A stretch of 64,000 bases of DNA, from NCBI RefSeq assembly GCF_010727125.1, contig NZ_AP022564.1, forward strand, positions 682,001-746,000, written 5' to 3'. Shown here piece after piece: positions 49,993 to 59,348 of the stretch (within the stretch, counting starts at the first letter, position 1; every line of letters starts with the position of its first letter). This stretch comes from Mycolicibacter terrae. GTDB lineage: Bacteria; Actinomycetota; Actinomycetes; Mycobacteriales; Mycobacteriaceae. Under the pieces are notes generated by a model. The model did no database searches. It saw only the letters and a list, made by a program, of their open reading frames with translations, and had not been told where the DNA came from. Both the position numbers and the translations under genes were made by a program.

Positions 49993-50298
49993 GTGGCGGG
50001 ACAAAAGATCCGCATCAGGCTCAAGGCCTACGACCATGAGGCTATTGACGCCTCGGCGCGCAAAATCGTCGAGACCGTCACTCGCACCGGTGCGTCCGTG
50101 GTGGGCCCGGTGCCGCTGCCGACCGAGAAGAACGTGTATTGCGTCATCCGGTCCCCGCACAAGTACAAGGACTCGCGGGAGCACTTCGAGATGCGCACCC
50201 ACAAGAGGCTGATCGACATTCTCGATCCCACGCCGAAGACCGTTGACGCCCTGATGCGCATCGATCTGCCGGCCAGCGTCGACGTCAACATCCAGTAG
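49993..50298 (+). CDS. rpsJ: 30S ribosomal protein S10
   Basis: A 101-residue S10 starting [17 protein letters not shown] from a GTG, with the long loop ([30 protein letters not shown]) that reaches the 30S head. It is also the NusE partner of NusB in antitermination. It leads the S10 operon, which runs with short gaps or overlaps to rpsQ. Confidence 0.99.
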
Positions 50299-50313
50299 GA
50301 GCCACGAGAAACC

Positions 50314-50967
50314 ATGGCACGTAAAGGTCTTTTGGGTACCAAACTGGGCATGACGCAGGTGTTCGACGAGAACAACAAGGTCGTGCCGGTCACGGTCGTC
50401 AAGGCCGGGCCCAACGTGGTGACCCGCATCCGCACCCCCGAGCGCGACGGCTACAGCGCCGTGCAGCTCGCTTACGGCGAGATCAGCCCGCGCAAGGTCA
50501 ACAAGCCACTGACCGGTCAGTACGCGGCGGCCGGGGTCAACCCGCGCCGGCACCTGGCCGAGCTGCGCCTGGCCGACGAGGAGGCCGCGGCGGCCTATGA
50601 GGTCGGCCAGGAGCTGACCGCCGAGATCTTCGCCGACGGTGCCTACGTCGACGTGACCGGCACCTCCAAGGGGAAGGGCTTCGCCGGCACCATGAAGCGG
50701 CACGGCTTCCGCGGTCAGGGCGCCGGTCACGGTGCCCAGGCAGTGCACCGCCGGCCGGGTTCGATCGGCGGTTGCTCGACCCCGGGCCGGGTGTTCAAGG
50801 GCACCCGGATGTCGGGCCGGATGGGCAACGACCGCGTCACCACCCAGAACCTGGTGGTGCACAAGGTGGACGCCGAGAACGGCGTGCTGTTGATCAAGGG
50901 CGCCATTCCGGGACGCAACGGTGGGCTGGTTCTGGTCCGCAGCGCGATCAAAAAGGGTGAGAAGTAA
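50314..50967 (+). CDS. rplC: 50S ribosomal protein L3
   Basis: A 217-residue L3, beginning [18 protein letters not shown] and containing the [21 protein letters not shown] loop that lies near the peptidyl-transferase centre. This loop is where oxazolidinone resistance changes occur in mycobacteria; the Cys in [12 protein letters not shown] is the wild-type residue. Its stop overlaps the rplD ATG. Confidence 0.99.
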   Translation: MARKGLLGTKLGMTQVFDENNKVVPVTVVKAGPNVVTRIRTPERDGYSAVQLAYGEISPRKVNKPLTGQYAAAGVNPRRHLAELRLADEEAAAAYEVGQELTAEIFADGAYVDVTGTSKGKGFAGTMKRHGFRGQGAGHGAQAVHRRPGSIGGCSTPGRVFKGTRMSGRMGNDRVTTQNLVVHKVDAENGVLLIKGAIPGRNGGLVLVRSAIKKGEK

Positions 50968-51638
50968 TGGCCGCCAAAGAGCAAACGGCACTGAAGATTG
51001 ACGTCAAGACACCGGACGGCAAGAAGAGCGGCTCGGTCGAGCTGCCCGCCGAGCTGTTCGACGCTCCCGCCAACATCGCGCTGATGCACCAGGTGGTCAT
51101 CGCTCAGTTGGCCGCAGCCCGGCAGGGTACGCACTCGACCAAGACCCGCGGTGAGGTCAGAGGCGGTGGCCGTAAGCCCTACCGGCAGAAGGGAACCGGC
51201 CGCGCTCGTCAGGGCTCGACCCGGGCGCCGCAGTTCACCGGTGGTGGCGTGGTGCACGGCCCGAAGCCGCGTGACTACAGCCAGCGCACCCCGAAGAAGA
51301 TGATCGCCGCAGCGCTGCGCGGTGCGCTGTCGGACCGGGCGCGCAACGGCCGGATCCACGCGATCACCGAGGTGGTGAGCGGGCAGACCCCGTCGACCAA
51401 GAGCGCCAAGGCCTTCCTGGGTTCGATCACCGACCGCAAGCAGGTGCTGCTGGTCATCGGCCGGACCGATGAGACGGGCGCCAAGAGCGTGCGCAACCTG
51501 CCGGGTGTGCACATCCTCTCGCCGGACCAGCTCAACACCCACGATGTGCTGCGTGCCGACGACGTGGTTTTCAGTGTCGAGGCGCTGAACGCCTACATCG
51601 AGACGCAGACCGCCAAAACCGAGGAGGTTTCGGCCTGA
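50967..51638 (+). CDS. rplD: 50S ribosomal protein L4
   Basis: A 223-residue L4. The exit-tunnel loop [31 protein letters not shown] is present. In enteric bacteria L4 represses its own operon through the leader; whether this holds here is unknown. It overlaps rplW by one base. Confidence 0.99.
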   Translation: MAAKEQTALKIDVKTPDGKKSGSVELPAELFDAPANIALMHQVVIAQLAAARQGTHSTKTRGEVRGGGRKPYRQKGTGRARQGSTRAPQFTGGGVVHGPKPRDYSQRTPKKMIAAALRGALSDRARNGRIHAITEVVSGQTPSTKSAKAFLGSITDRKQVLLVIGRTDETGAKSVRNLPGVHILSPDQLNTHDVLRADDVVFSVEALNAYIETQTAKTEEVSA

Positions 51639-51940
51639 TGGCGACCGTCACCGACCCCCGCGACATCATCCTCGCGCCGGTCATCTCCGAGAAGTCCTAC
51701 GGGCTGATCGAGGACAACGTGTACACGTTCGTGGTGCACCCCGATTCGAACAAGACGCAGATCAAGATCGCGATCGAGAAGATCTTCGCCGTCAAGGTCG
51801 CATCGGTGAATACCGCGAACCGGCCGGGTAAGCGCAAGCGTTCCCGGGCCGGCTACGGCAAGCGCAAGGACACCAAGCGCGCCATCGTGACCCTGGCGCC
51901 CGGCAGCAAGCCGATCGACCTGTTCGCCGCACCGGCCTGA
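51638..51940 (+). CDS. rplW: 50S ribosomal protein L23
   Basis: A 100-residue L23, [26 protein letters not shown], at the tunnel exit where trigger factor and SRP bind. The [23 protein letters not shown] extension is typical of the family. It ends 27 bp before rplB. Confidence 0.99.
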   Translation: MATVTDPRDIILAPVISEKSYGLIEDNVYTFVVHPDSNKTQIKIAIEKIFAVKVASVNTANRPGKRKRSRAGYGKRKDTKRAIVTLAPGSKPIDLFAAPA

Positions 51941-51967
51941 CCGGAGTGAGAGAGAGACCTAACTGAC

Positions 51968-52804
51968 ATGGGAATCCGCAAGTACAAGCCGACGACCCCC
52001 GGTCGTCGCGGTGCCAGCGTCTCCGATTTCGCCGAGCTCACCCGCTCTCACCCGGAGAAGTCGCTGGTTCGGCCGCTGCACGGCCGCGGCGGGCGTAACG
52101 CCCACGGCCGGATCACCACCCGGCACAAGGGTGGTGGCCACAAGCGCGCCTACCGGGTGATCGACTTCCGTCGCCACGACAAGGACGGCGTCAACGCCAA
52201 GGTCGCACACATCGAGTACGACCCGAACCGCACCGCACGGATCGCGCTGCTGCACTACCTGGACGGCGAGAAGCGCTACATCATCGCCCCGCAGGGCCTC
52301 TCGCAGGGCGACGTGGTGGAGTCGGGCGCCAACGCCGACATCAAGCCGGGTAACAACCTGCCGCTGCGCAACATCCCGGCGGGCACCCTGGTGCACGCCG
52401 TCGAGCTGCGGCCGGGCGGCGGCGCCAAGATGGCCCGCTCGGCCGGGTCCAGCATCCAGCTGCTGGGTAAGGAGGGCAGCTACGCCTCGCTGCGGATGCC
52501 CTCCGGTGAGATCCGCCGGGTCGACGTGCGCTGCCGCGCCACCGTCGGCGAGGTCGGTAACGCCGAACAGGCCAACATCAACTGGGGTAAGGCCGGCCGG
52601 ATGCGGTGGAAGGGCAAGCGCCCGTCCGTCCGTGGTGTGGTGATGAACCCGGTGGACCACCCGCACGGTGGTGGTGAGGGCAAGACCTCCGGTGGCCGGC
52701 ACCCGGTCAGCCCGTGGGGTAAGCCGGAGGGTCGCACCCGCCGGCCGAACAAGCCCAGCGACAAGCTCATCGTCCGACGCCGGCGCACCGGCAAGAAGCG
52801 CTAG
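51968..52804 (+). CDS. rplB: 50S ribosomal protein L2
   Basis: A 278-residue L2. The start [20 protein letters not shown] and the C-terminal [23 protein letters not shown], with the histidine important for peptidyl transfer, are conserved. It is essential for subunit joining. Confidence 0.99.
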   Translation: MGIRKYKPTTPGRRGASVSDFAELTRSHPEKSLVRPLHGRGGRNAHGRITTRHKGGGHKRAYRVIDFRRHDKDGVNAKVAHIEYDPNRTARIALLHYLDGEKRYIIAPQGLSQGDVVESGANADIKPGNNLPLRNIPAGTLVHAVELRPGGGAKMARSAGSSIQLLGKEGSYASLRMPSGEIRRVDVRCRATVGEVGNAEQANINWGKAGRMRWKGKRPSVRGVVMNPVDHPHGGGEGKTSGGRHPVSPWGKPEGRTRRPNKPSDKLIVRRRRTGKKR

Positions 52805-52821
52805 GAAGCGGAGGGAAAGCG

Positions 52822-53099
52822 ATGCCACGCAGCCTCAAGAAGGGTCCGTTCGTCGACGACCATCTGCTCAAGAAGGTCGACGTTCAGAACGAGAAGAACA
52901 CCAAGCAGGTCATCAAGACCTGGTCGCGTCGGTCGACGATCATCCCGGACTTCATCGGGCACACGTTCGCCGTTCACGACGGCCGCAAGCATGTCCCGGT
53001 ATTCGTCACCGAGTCGATGGTCGGGCACAAGCTCGGCGAATTCGCCCCGACGCGCACCTTCAAGGGACACATCAAGGACGACCGGAAGGCTAAGCGCCG

Positions 53100-53103
<4 letters not shown>
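52822..53103 (+). CDS. rpsS: 30S ribosomal protein S19
   Basis: A 93-residue S19 ([19 protein letters not shown], then [22 protein letters not shown]) of the 30S head. GGAGGGAAAG precedes the ATG. Its TGA overlaps the rplV GTG. Confidence 0.99.
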
Positions 53104-54580
<1,477 letters not shown>

Positions 54581-54583
54581 ATC

Positions 54584-55000
54584 ATGTTGATTCCCCGTAA
54601 GGTCAAGCACCGCAAACAGCACCATCCGAAACAGCGCGGTATCGCCAGCGGCGGCACCGCGGTGACGTTCGGTGACTACGGCATCCAGGCACTGGAGCAC
54701 GCCTACGTCACCAACCGGCAGATCGAGTCGGCGCGTATCGCCATCAACCGGCACATCAAGCGTGGCGGCAAGGTGTGGATCAACATCTTCCCGGACCGTC
54801 CGCTGACCAAGAAGCCCGCCGAGACCCGCATGGGTTCGGGTAAGGGATCGCCGGAGTGGTGGGTCGCCAACGTCAAGCCGGGTCGGGTGCTGTTCGAACT
54901 CAGCTACCCCAACGAGGCCATCGCCCGCGCCGCACTGACCCGGGCGATCCACAAGCTGCCGATCAAGGCGCGCATCGTCACCCGAGAGGAGCAGTTCTGA
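54584..55000 (+). CDS. rplP: 50S ribosomal protein L16
   Basis: A 138-residue L16 ([51 protein letters not shown]) near the A-site tRNA. Its stop overlaps the rpmC ATG. Confidence 0.99.
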   Translation: MLIPRKVKHRKQHHPKQRGIASGGTAVTFGDYGIQALEHAYVTNRQIESARIAINRHIKRGGKVWINIFPDRPLTKKPAETRMGSGKGSPEWWVANVKPGRVLFELSYPNEAIARAALTRAIHKLPIKARIVTREEQF

Positions 55001-55242
55001 TGGCAGTGGGAGTTTCCGCTGGCGAACTGCGCGAGCTTAACGCCGACGAGCTCGTCGAGCGGCTGCGCGAGTCCAAAGAAGAGCTTTTCAACCTGCGTTT
55101 CCAGATGGCGACCGGGCAGCTCAGCAACAACCGTAGGCTCCGCACGGTGCGCCACCAGATCGCGCGCATCTACACCGTGTTGCGCGAACGGGAACTGGGC
55201 CTGGCGTCCGGTCCCGATGGTTCTGAAGGCGAGGCATCGTAA
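55000..55242 (+). CDS. rpmC: 50S ribosomal protein L29
   Basis: An 80-residue L29, with the helical hairpin [33 protein letters not shown] and [23 protein letters not shown]. It lies at the tunnel exit beside L23. The ATG at 55000 overlaps the rplP TGA and the stop overlaps the rpsQ ATG. Confidence 0.98.
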   Translation: MAVGVSAGELRELNADELVERLRESKEELFNLRFQMATGQLSNNRRLRTVRHQIARIYTVLRERELGLASGPDGSEGEAS

Positions 55243-55559
55243 TGGCAAAGGCTGCAAAGGCCGAGGCCCCCGAGAAGGGCCCCAAGCACACTCCGCGCAC
55301 GGAGAAGCCGCGGGGCCGCCGCAAGACCCAGATCGGCTACGTGGTCAGCGACAAGATGGAGAAGACCATCGTCGTCGAGCTGGAGGACCGGGTGAAACAC
55401 CCGCTCTACGGCAAGATCATCCGGACCACCAAGAAGGTCAAGGCGCACGACGAGAACAACACGGCCGGCATCGGCGACCGCGTGTCACTGATGGAGACCC
55501 GTCCGCTGTCGGCGACGAAGCGCTGGCGCCTGGTGGAGATCCTCGAAAAGGCCAAGTAG
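55242..55559 (+). CDS. rpsQ: 30S ribosomal protein S17
   Basis: A 105-residue S17. After an N-terminal basic extension of about 25 residues, the OB-fold core starts at [24 protein letters not shown]. It is the last gene of the first part of the split S10 operon. Confidence 0.99.
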   Translation: MAKAAKAEAPEKGPKHTPRTEKPRGRRKTQIGYVVSDKMEKTIVVELEDRVKHPLYGKIIRTTKKVKAHDENNTAGIGDRVSLMETRPLSATKRWRLVEILEKAK

Positions 55560-55570
55560 TCAAGGCCTTT
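55547..55570. terminator. Hairpin across the rpsQ stop
   Basis: AAAGGCC (55547-55553) and GGCCTTT (55564-55570) pair perfectly around a 10-nt loop containing the TAG stop. It ends in three Ts and lies 4 bp before the stop of the convergent EccE-like gene. It could attenuate both transcripts. Confidence 0.5.
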
Positions 55571-55574
55571 CCGG

Positions 55575-56771
55575 TTACGCCGGTACCCTGACCCGTGCCA
55601 GCGGTTGCGGCGCGGTAGGGCCGAGTGGCACCTGCAGCGACTCTTGCTCGTCCATCTGCCGCCCGGGTACCGCCAGCGCCCGGCGCATGGCTGTGGGCAG
55701 GCTGGTACGCAACGCGGTCAACTGCCGACCGTTGAGGCGGTTCAGTCCGGCCGACATCTTTCTGCGCAGTCGGTCGGCGCTGTGGTAGCGCACCAACACC
55801 GAAACCTCGGTGTGGTTGTTCGGTGCGCTCAGCCGGACGGTGACCGCTGTGGTGTCGGCCGCGGGCAGCCATAGCCGTTCCAGATTCTCCGTGGAGATGT
55901 CCCGGGGCGACATCCAGAACGTGGCCGCGAACTGTTTGGGGCCCTTGGGTTGTTTCTGCTTCAACCGGCGCCGCCGCCGTCGGATCCGACTGGGCGACAG
56001 GCCGGCCAGTATCGCGGCATCGACGTCGGCGAACTCTTCGGCCGCCAGTACGCGAGCGACGACATGTCGCTCCTGCAGGGCATGCGCGAGCCGCTCGGTG
56101 GCTACCGCCAGCGTTGCTGCCACGGAGTCGCGCACGGCCACCGCCTCGGCGTTGCGCATCGGGTCCATCCGCAGGATCAGCCAGGTGTCTCGCGGGCCGG
56201 AGTCAGCGGGCACAGCCGGTGCCCGCTCATCATCGCCGGGGGAGCCATCGCCGTCGGCCGCAACGTCACGCGTGAGCACGGAGACGATGTCGATACCGTC
56301 GAGCCGCACATCGAACTGCCGCAGGGCGGCGGCAACAACTCCGACCGGTATTGCGGTCGGCGGCCGGTGGCCGCGTCTATGGCGACCGGACGACTCCGGC
56401 AGCGATGGCTCCACTGCGATCACCGTGACCAACTGGCCCTGGTATTCGCGCAGGCCGACGACATCGCGGCTGTAGCGCCGGCGGTGGTCGAACCCGGGCG
56501 TACAGCCCTCGTTGAGAAACGACGCCGGATTGGCGAAACGATCCAGTAGCCGGGCCAGCAATATCGCCGTCAGCGGGACCCTCCGGTGGGTGATCAAGGC
56601 GGCCATCGTCACCACCGCCGCGACCCCGACACCCGGCCACCAGGCGCGGGCCGCCGTCCCGAGCTGATCGGGCCAATGGCCGGCGATCCGCAAGATCGCG
56701 ATATCGATGAGGAATACCGTTGTCACACGCAGCCAGGACAGATTCAGCCCAAAGCTATGCTGTGCCTTCAT
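55575..56771 (-). CDS. EccE-like type VII secretion membrane protein (EccE5-like)
   Basis: A 398-residue protein starting MKAQHSFGLNLSWLRVTTVF, with two N-terminal membrane helices (about 12-30 and 40-60) and a cytosolic domain containing GCTPGFDHRRRYSRDVVGLREYQGQLVTV. This matches EccE, the peripheral subunit of ESX membrane complexes, and from memory EccE5 (about 406 residues) in particular. EccE normally lies at the end of an esx locus beside mycP. Here no other ESX gene is present. The ATG at 56771 was chosen because it agrees with that family start; a longer in-frame extension is unlikely. It is transcribed against the S10 operon. Confidence 0.8.
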   Translation of the reverse strand: MKAQHSFGLNLSWLRVTTVFLIDIAILRIAGHWPDQLGTAARAWWPGVGVAAVVTMAALITHRRVPLTAILLARLLDRFANPASFLNEGCTPGFDHRRRYSRDVVGLREYQGQLVTVIAVEPSLPESSGRHRRGHRPPTAIPVGVVAAALRQFDVRLDGIDIVSVLTRDVAADGDGSPGDDERAPAVPADSGPRDTWLILRMDPMRNAEAVAVRDSVAATLAVATERLAHALQERHVVARVLAAEEFADVDAAILAGLSPSRIRRRRRRLKQKQPKGPKQFAATFWMSPRDISTENLERLWLPAADTTAVTVRLSAPNNHTEVSVLVRYHSADRLRRKMSAGLNRLNGRQLTALRTSLPTAMRRALAVPGRQMDEQESLQVPLGPTAPQPLARVRVPA

Positions 56772-56822
56772 GGTTTTGCCTGCTTCATGGCCCCCCGAAG
56801 AATTCCCATGATTCGTGCGGTG

Positions 56823-56888
56823 ACCGGGTTTCCCGGTTCGTTTGTAGCCCAAACATCCCAGGCCCCCTGGGCTGGAGACCTGGGATGT
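56823..56888. terminator. Tandem hairpins upstream of the EccE-like gene
   Basis: ACATCCCAGG (56853-56862) and CCTGGGATGT (56879-56888) form a ten-base perfect stem with a 16-nt loop. On the minus strand it lies 40 bp beyond the exported-protein stop and is followed by TTTGGG. A second small hairpin, ACCGGG-TTT-CCCGGT, is at 56823-56837. The first is a likely terminator for the exported protein gene, which would leave the EccE-like gene with its own promoter in the remaining 80 bp. Confidence 0.6.
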
Positions 56889-56927
56889 CGGACCTGCCGT
56901 CGACGACGGCCAGGTGTTTGAAGAGCC

Positions 56928-57914
56928 TCAAATGCCGAGGAAGTCCGAAGGGTCGATACTGCCGGCGATGTCCGCGGCGCTGCCGGAGGCGGCGTCAGCG
57001 GCGGTCCCGGCGGCGTCGGCTGCGGTTCCGGCGGCGGCGTCGGCTGCGCCGCCCGCAGCATCTGCGCCCAGCGTGGACAGGCCGCTGAACGCGTCACCGG
57101 GATCGAGCAGCGCGGCCGCGTCGAAATCGGTCGGAATGTTGAAGTCGCCGAACGGTGTCGACAGGGTGTCGGTGATGGTGCTTGCCGCACCATCCGCCCC
57201 CGGGATGGCGGTGTAGATGTTCTCGAACCCGTTCCCGAAGTTCATCACGTCGTACACCGTTCCCACCGCAGGCAGATCGGAGTCCGTCGCTCCGGAGGCC
57301 GGATCGACGTCGGTGATGGTGAACTCCGTGTTGTGGATGCCGCCAAAGAGATTCGTGACGTCTTCGCTGGCGGTGACATTGCCGAGGTCGGTGGCGCCGG
57401 ATCCGGTGCCGCTGGTGACGTCGAATGACTGATCGCCCTCGCCGACCTGGAACAACGGCGGTGCGCTGAACAGCGGACTGAGCGGGGTGAAGCCCTCCGA
57501 TCCGTCGGCCTGCACCGGGGTGAAGGTGTCCTGGCCGATGGTGAAGCCCTCACTGCCGGCCGGCGTCGTGTCACCGGGCGTGCTGTCGGTCGGCGTGATA
57601 CCGCCCGTATCGCCGAGCGGCGACGAATTCGTGGTGCTGGTGTCCGGTGTCGTGCTGGTGTCAGGTGTGATGGTGCCGATGTCGCCGAGTGGCATCGGGC
57701 TGGGGGCGCTCACGACCGGGCCGAGTGCGCCGCTCTCGCCGAGCAGGGCATTTGTGTCCGGGCCGCTTCCCAGACCGTTTGTCAGGGCGGTGCCGCCGAC
57801 CTCCCCAGCCGTGCCGACACCATTGTCGGCGAAAGCAAGTCCGGTGGACACGAATGTGGTCGAGAGTAGACCTGCGGTGACACCACCGACCGAAAATATG
57901 ATCCGTCGATTCAT
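56928..57914 (-). CDS. Exported mycobacterial hypothetical protein, low-complexity
   Basis: A 328-residue secreted protein. Residues 1-30 (MNRRIIFSVGGVTAGLLSTT, then ending AFADN) form a Sec-type signal peptide. Residues 75-120 are Thr/Pro/Ser/Asp-rich with repeated TPDTSTTPDTSTT and STPGDTTP units. A folded-looking domain follows (GFTPLSPLFSAPPLFQVGEGDQSFDV to about 270) and the C-terminus is an Ala-rich GAADAAAG/TAADAAG repeat ending FLGI. I recognise no named domain. It lies upstream of the EccE-like gene on the same strand and divergent from a LysR gene. AAGGAA precedes the ATG at 57914. Confidence 0.75.
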   Translation of the reverse strand: MNRRIIFSVGGVTAGLLSTTFVSTGLAFADNGVGTAGEVGGTALTNGLGSGPDTNALLGESGALGPVVSAPSPMPLGDIGTITPDTSTTPDTSTTNSSPLGDTGGITPTDSTPGDTTPAGSEGFTIGQDTFTPVQADGSEGFTPLSPLFSAPPLFQVGEGDQSFDVTSGTGSGATDLGNVTASEDVTNLFGGIHNTEFTITDVDPASGATDSDLPAVGTVYDVMNFGNGFENIYTAIPGADGAASTITDTLSTPFGDFNIPTDFDAAALLDPGDAFSGLSTLGADAAGGAADAAAGTAADAAGTAADAASGSAADIAGSIDPSDFLGI

Positions 57915-58363
57915 TTCGGTGCGTTCCTTCCGTTCTTCGATGTCCCCGGGGATGAGCTCACCTTTGAACTCGCCCGGGCATAGATGAACATCGCCAATCC
58001 GCCCTCCGCCCGGGCATCGCGCGTCGCGATGCCGATGCACGCATCAATAGCGTTGGGCGGCAACGTATGTCCGGACACCCAGGAAACTGATTCAACCCCC
58101 CTCGGCATCCTCGTCAGACGCTAACGGGTCGATGCTGCGGCCACCACCCCTGCCAACGGATATTTCAACAGTTAATTTCAATGTAGAGAATCGCCGTCAT
58201 CGATCGACCCACGTAATGGCGACGATGTAAGTCCTTGGGGCAGTTACCTTATGGATAAGGTCAGCTTTTCGCTCGGTTTAGTCTCAGCCGAATCAAAGTA
58301 ATCCTATTGCCGGATCGGAATTTTCGGTTTGACCGATCACAGTCGGGCTGCACACTGATCGCT
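57915..58363. promoter_or_regulatory. Divergent control region, exported protein / LysR
   Basis: A 449-bp stretch, less GC-rich than its surroundings, with no convincing gene. It holds a perfect 16-bp palindrome ACCTTAT-GG-ATAAGGT at 58246-58261 and a smaller one, TCGGT-TTG-ACCGA, at 58324-58336, 28 bp before the LysR ATG. Both are reasonable binding sites for LysR or another regulator. A 65-codon minus-strand open frame here shows no sign of being a gene. Confidence 0.5.
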
Positions 58364-59278
58364 ATGGAACTTCGCCAGCTGAAACATTTCGTCGCCGTGG
58401 CCGAAGAGCTGCACTTCACCCGGGCGGCGGCGAAAGTCCACGTGGTGCAGTCCACCTTGTCCGCCTCGATCAGCGGTCTGGAACAGGAACTCGGCACCGC
58501 GCTGCTGGTCCGCAACAATCGTCGCGTCGACCTCACCGCCGCCGGCCACGCACTGCTGCCGGACGCGCAGAATGCCCTGGCCGCCGCGGAACGCGCACGG
58601 GCCGCCGTGGATGCCGTCCGGGGCCTGTTGTCCGGAACGTTGACGGTGGGGGTGATCCAGGGGCTGGGAACCATCGACCTGCCCGCACTGCTGGCCCGAT
58701 ATCACCGAAGCTTCCCACGCATCGAGATCACCTTGCGGCAGGACGCCATCGACGCCTTGGTGAACGCGACCGCCGACGGCGGGCTGGACCTGGCCTTCGT
58801 CAGCCGCCCCTATGACCCGAACCGGGTGACGGAACTGTCACTCGGTACCGAGTTCCTCGTGCTGGCGGTGCGCCGCGATGACCCGCTCGCCCGCAATGAG
58901 GCCGTCGCCCTGACCGATCTGCAGGACCGGGAATTCGTCGAGCGCCGGGCGGATCTGCGAACCCGCCTTCACATTGACGGCATCTGTGCCGACCTCGGAT
59001 TCCAGCGGACCATCTGTGCCGAGACCAACACGCCGGGAGATCTGGTCGATCTGGTCGCCGCCGGCATGGGCATCGCCTTCCTGCCGCCCGCGCTGGTGGC
59101 CAGATCAGAGCACATCGTCGGGGTGACGACCGATCCGGCGATCCCCCGTGAGCTGGCGCTTATCACCCCCAGTGAACGCGCACCCTCACCCGCAGCCGCG
59201 GCATTTCTCGGTGAGCTGCTGTCGGCCGGTGCCGCAGAGCACCGCGCGTCCGGACACTGGCGACGATCCGCGGTCTGA
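58364..59278 (+). CDS. LysR-family transcriptional regulator
   Basis: A 304-residue LysR regulator. MELRQLKHFVAVAEELHFTRAAAKVHVVQSTLSASIS is the winged helix, and the remainder a periplasmic-binding-like effector domain. The ATG at 58364 gives the canonical N-terminus. It is 70 bp upstream of the arylsulfatase on the same strand and divergent from the exported protein, so either could be its target. Control of sulfatase expression by sulfur supply is a reasonable but unproven idea. Confidence 0.9.
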   Translation: MELRQLKHFVAVAEELHFTRAAAKVHVVQSTLSASISGLEQELGTALLVRNNRRVDLTAAGHALLPDAQNALAAAERARAAVDAVRGLLSGTLTVGVIQGLGTIDLPALLARYHRSFPRIEITLRQDAIDALVNATADGGLDLAFVSRPYDPNRVTELSLGTEFLVLAVRRDDPLARNEAVALTDLQDREFVERRADLRTRLHIDGICADLGFQRTICAETNTPGDLVDLVAAGMGIAFLPPALVARSEHIVGVTTDPAIPRELALITPSERAPSPAAAAFLGELLSAGAAEHRASGHWRRSAV

Positions 59279-59348
59279 AAAACGCCGGGGATGTCGCCGG
59301 AGCCGGTAGTCTCGCACCCGATCCGGGGGGCTGACAGCGGAGTAGGCG

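Noticed and set aside
50314..50967. Oxazolidinone-resistance change in L3
   Set aside because: The cysteine in the [12 protein letters not shown] loop is the wild-type residue, not the known Arg substitution.
57911..58108. 65-codon minus-strand frame before the exported protein
   Set aside because: It overlaps the start of the exported gene, lacks a ribosome site and has unremarkable composition.
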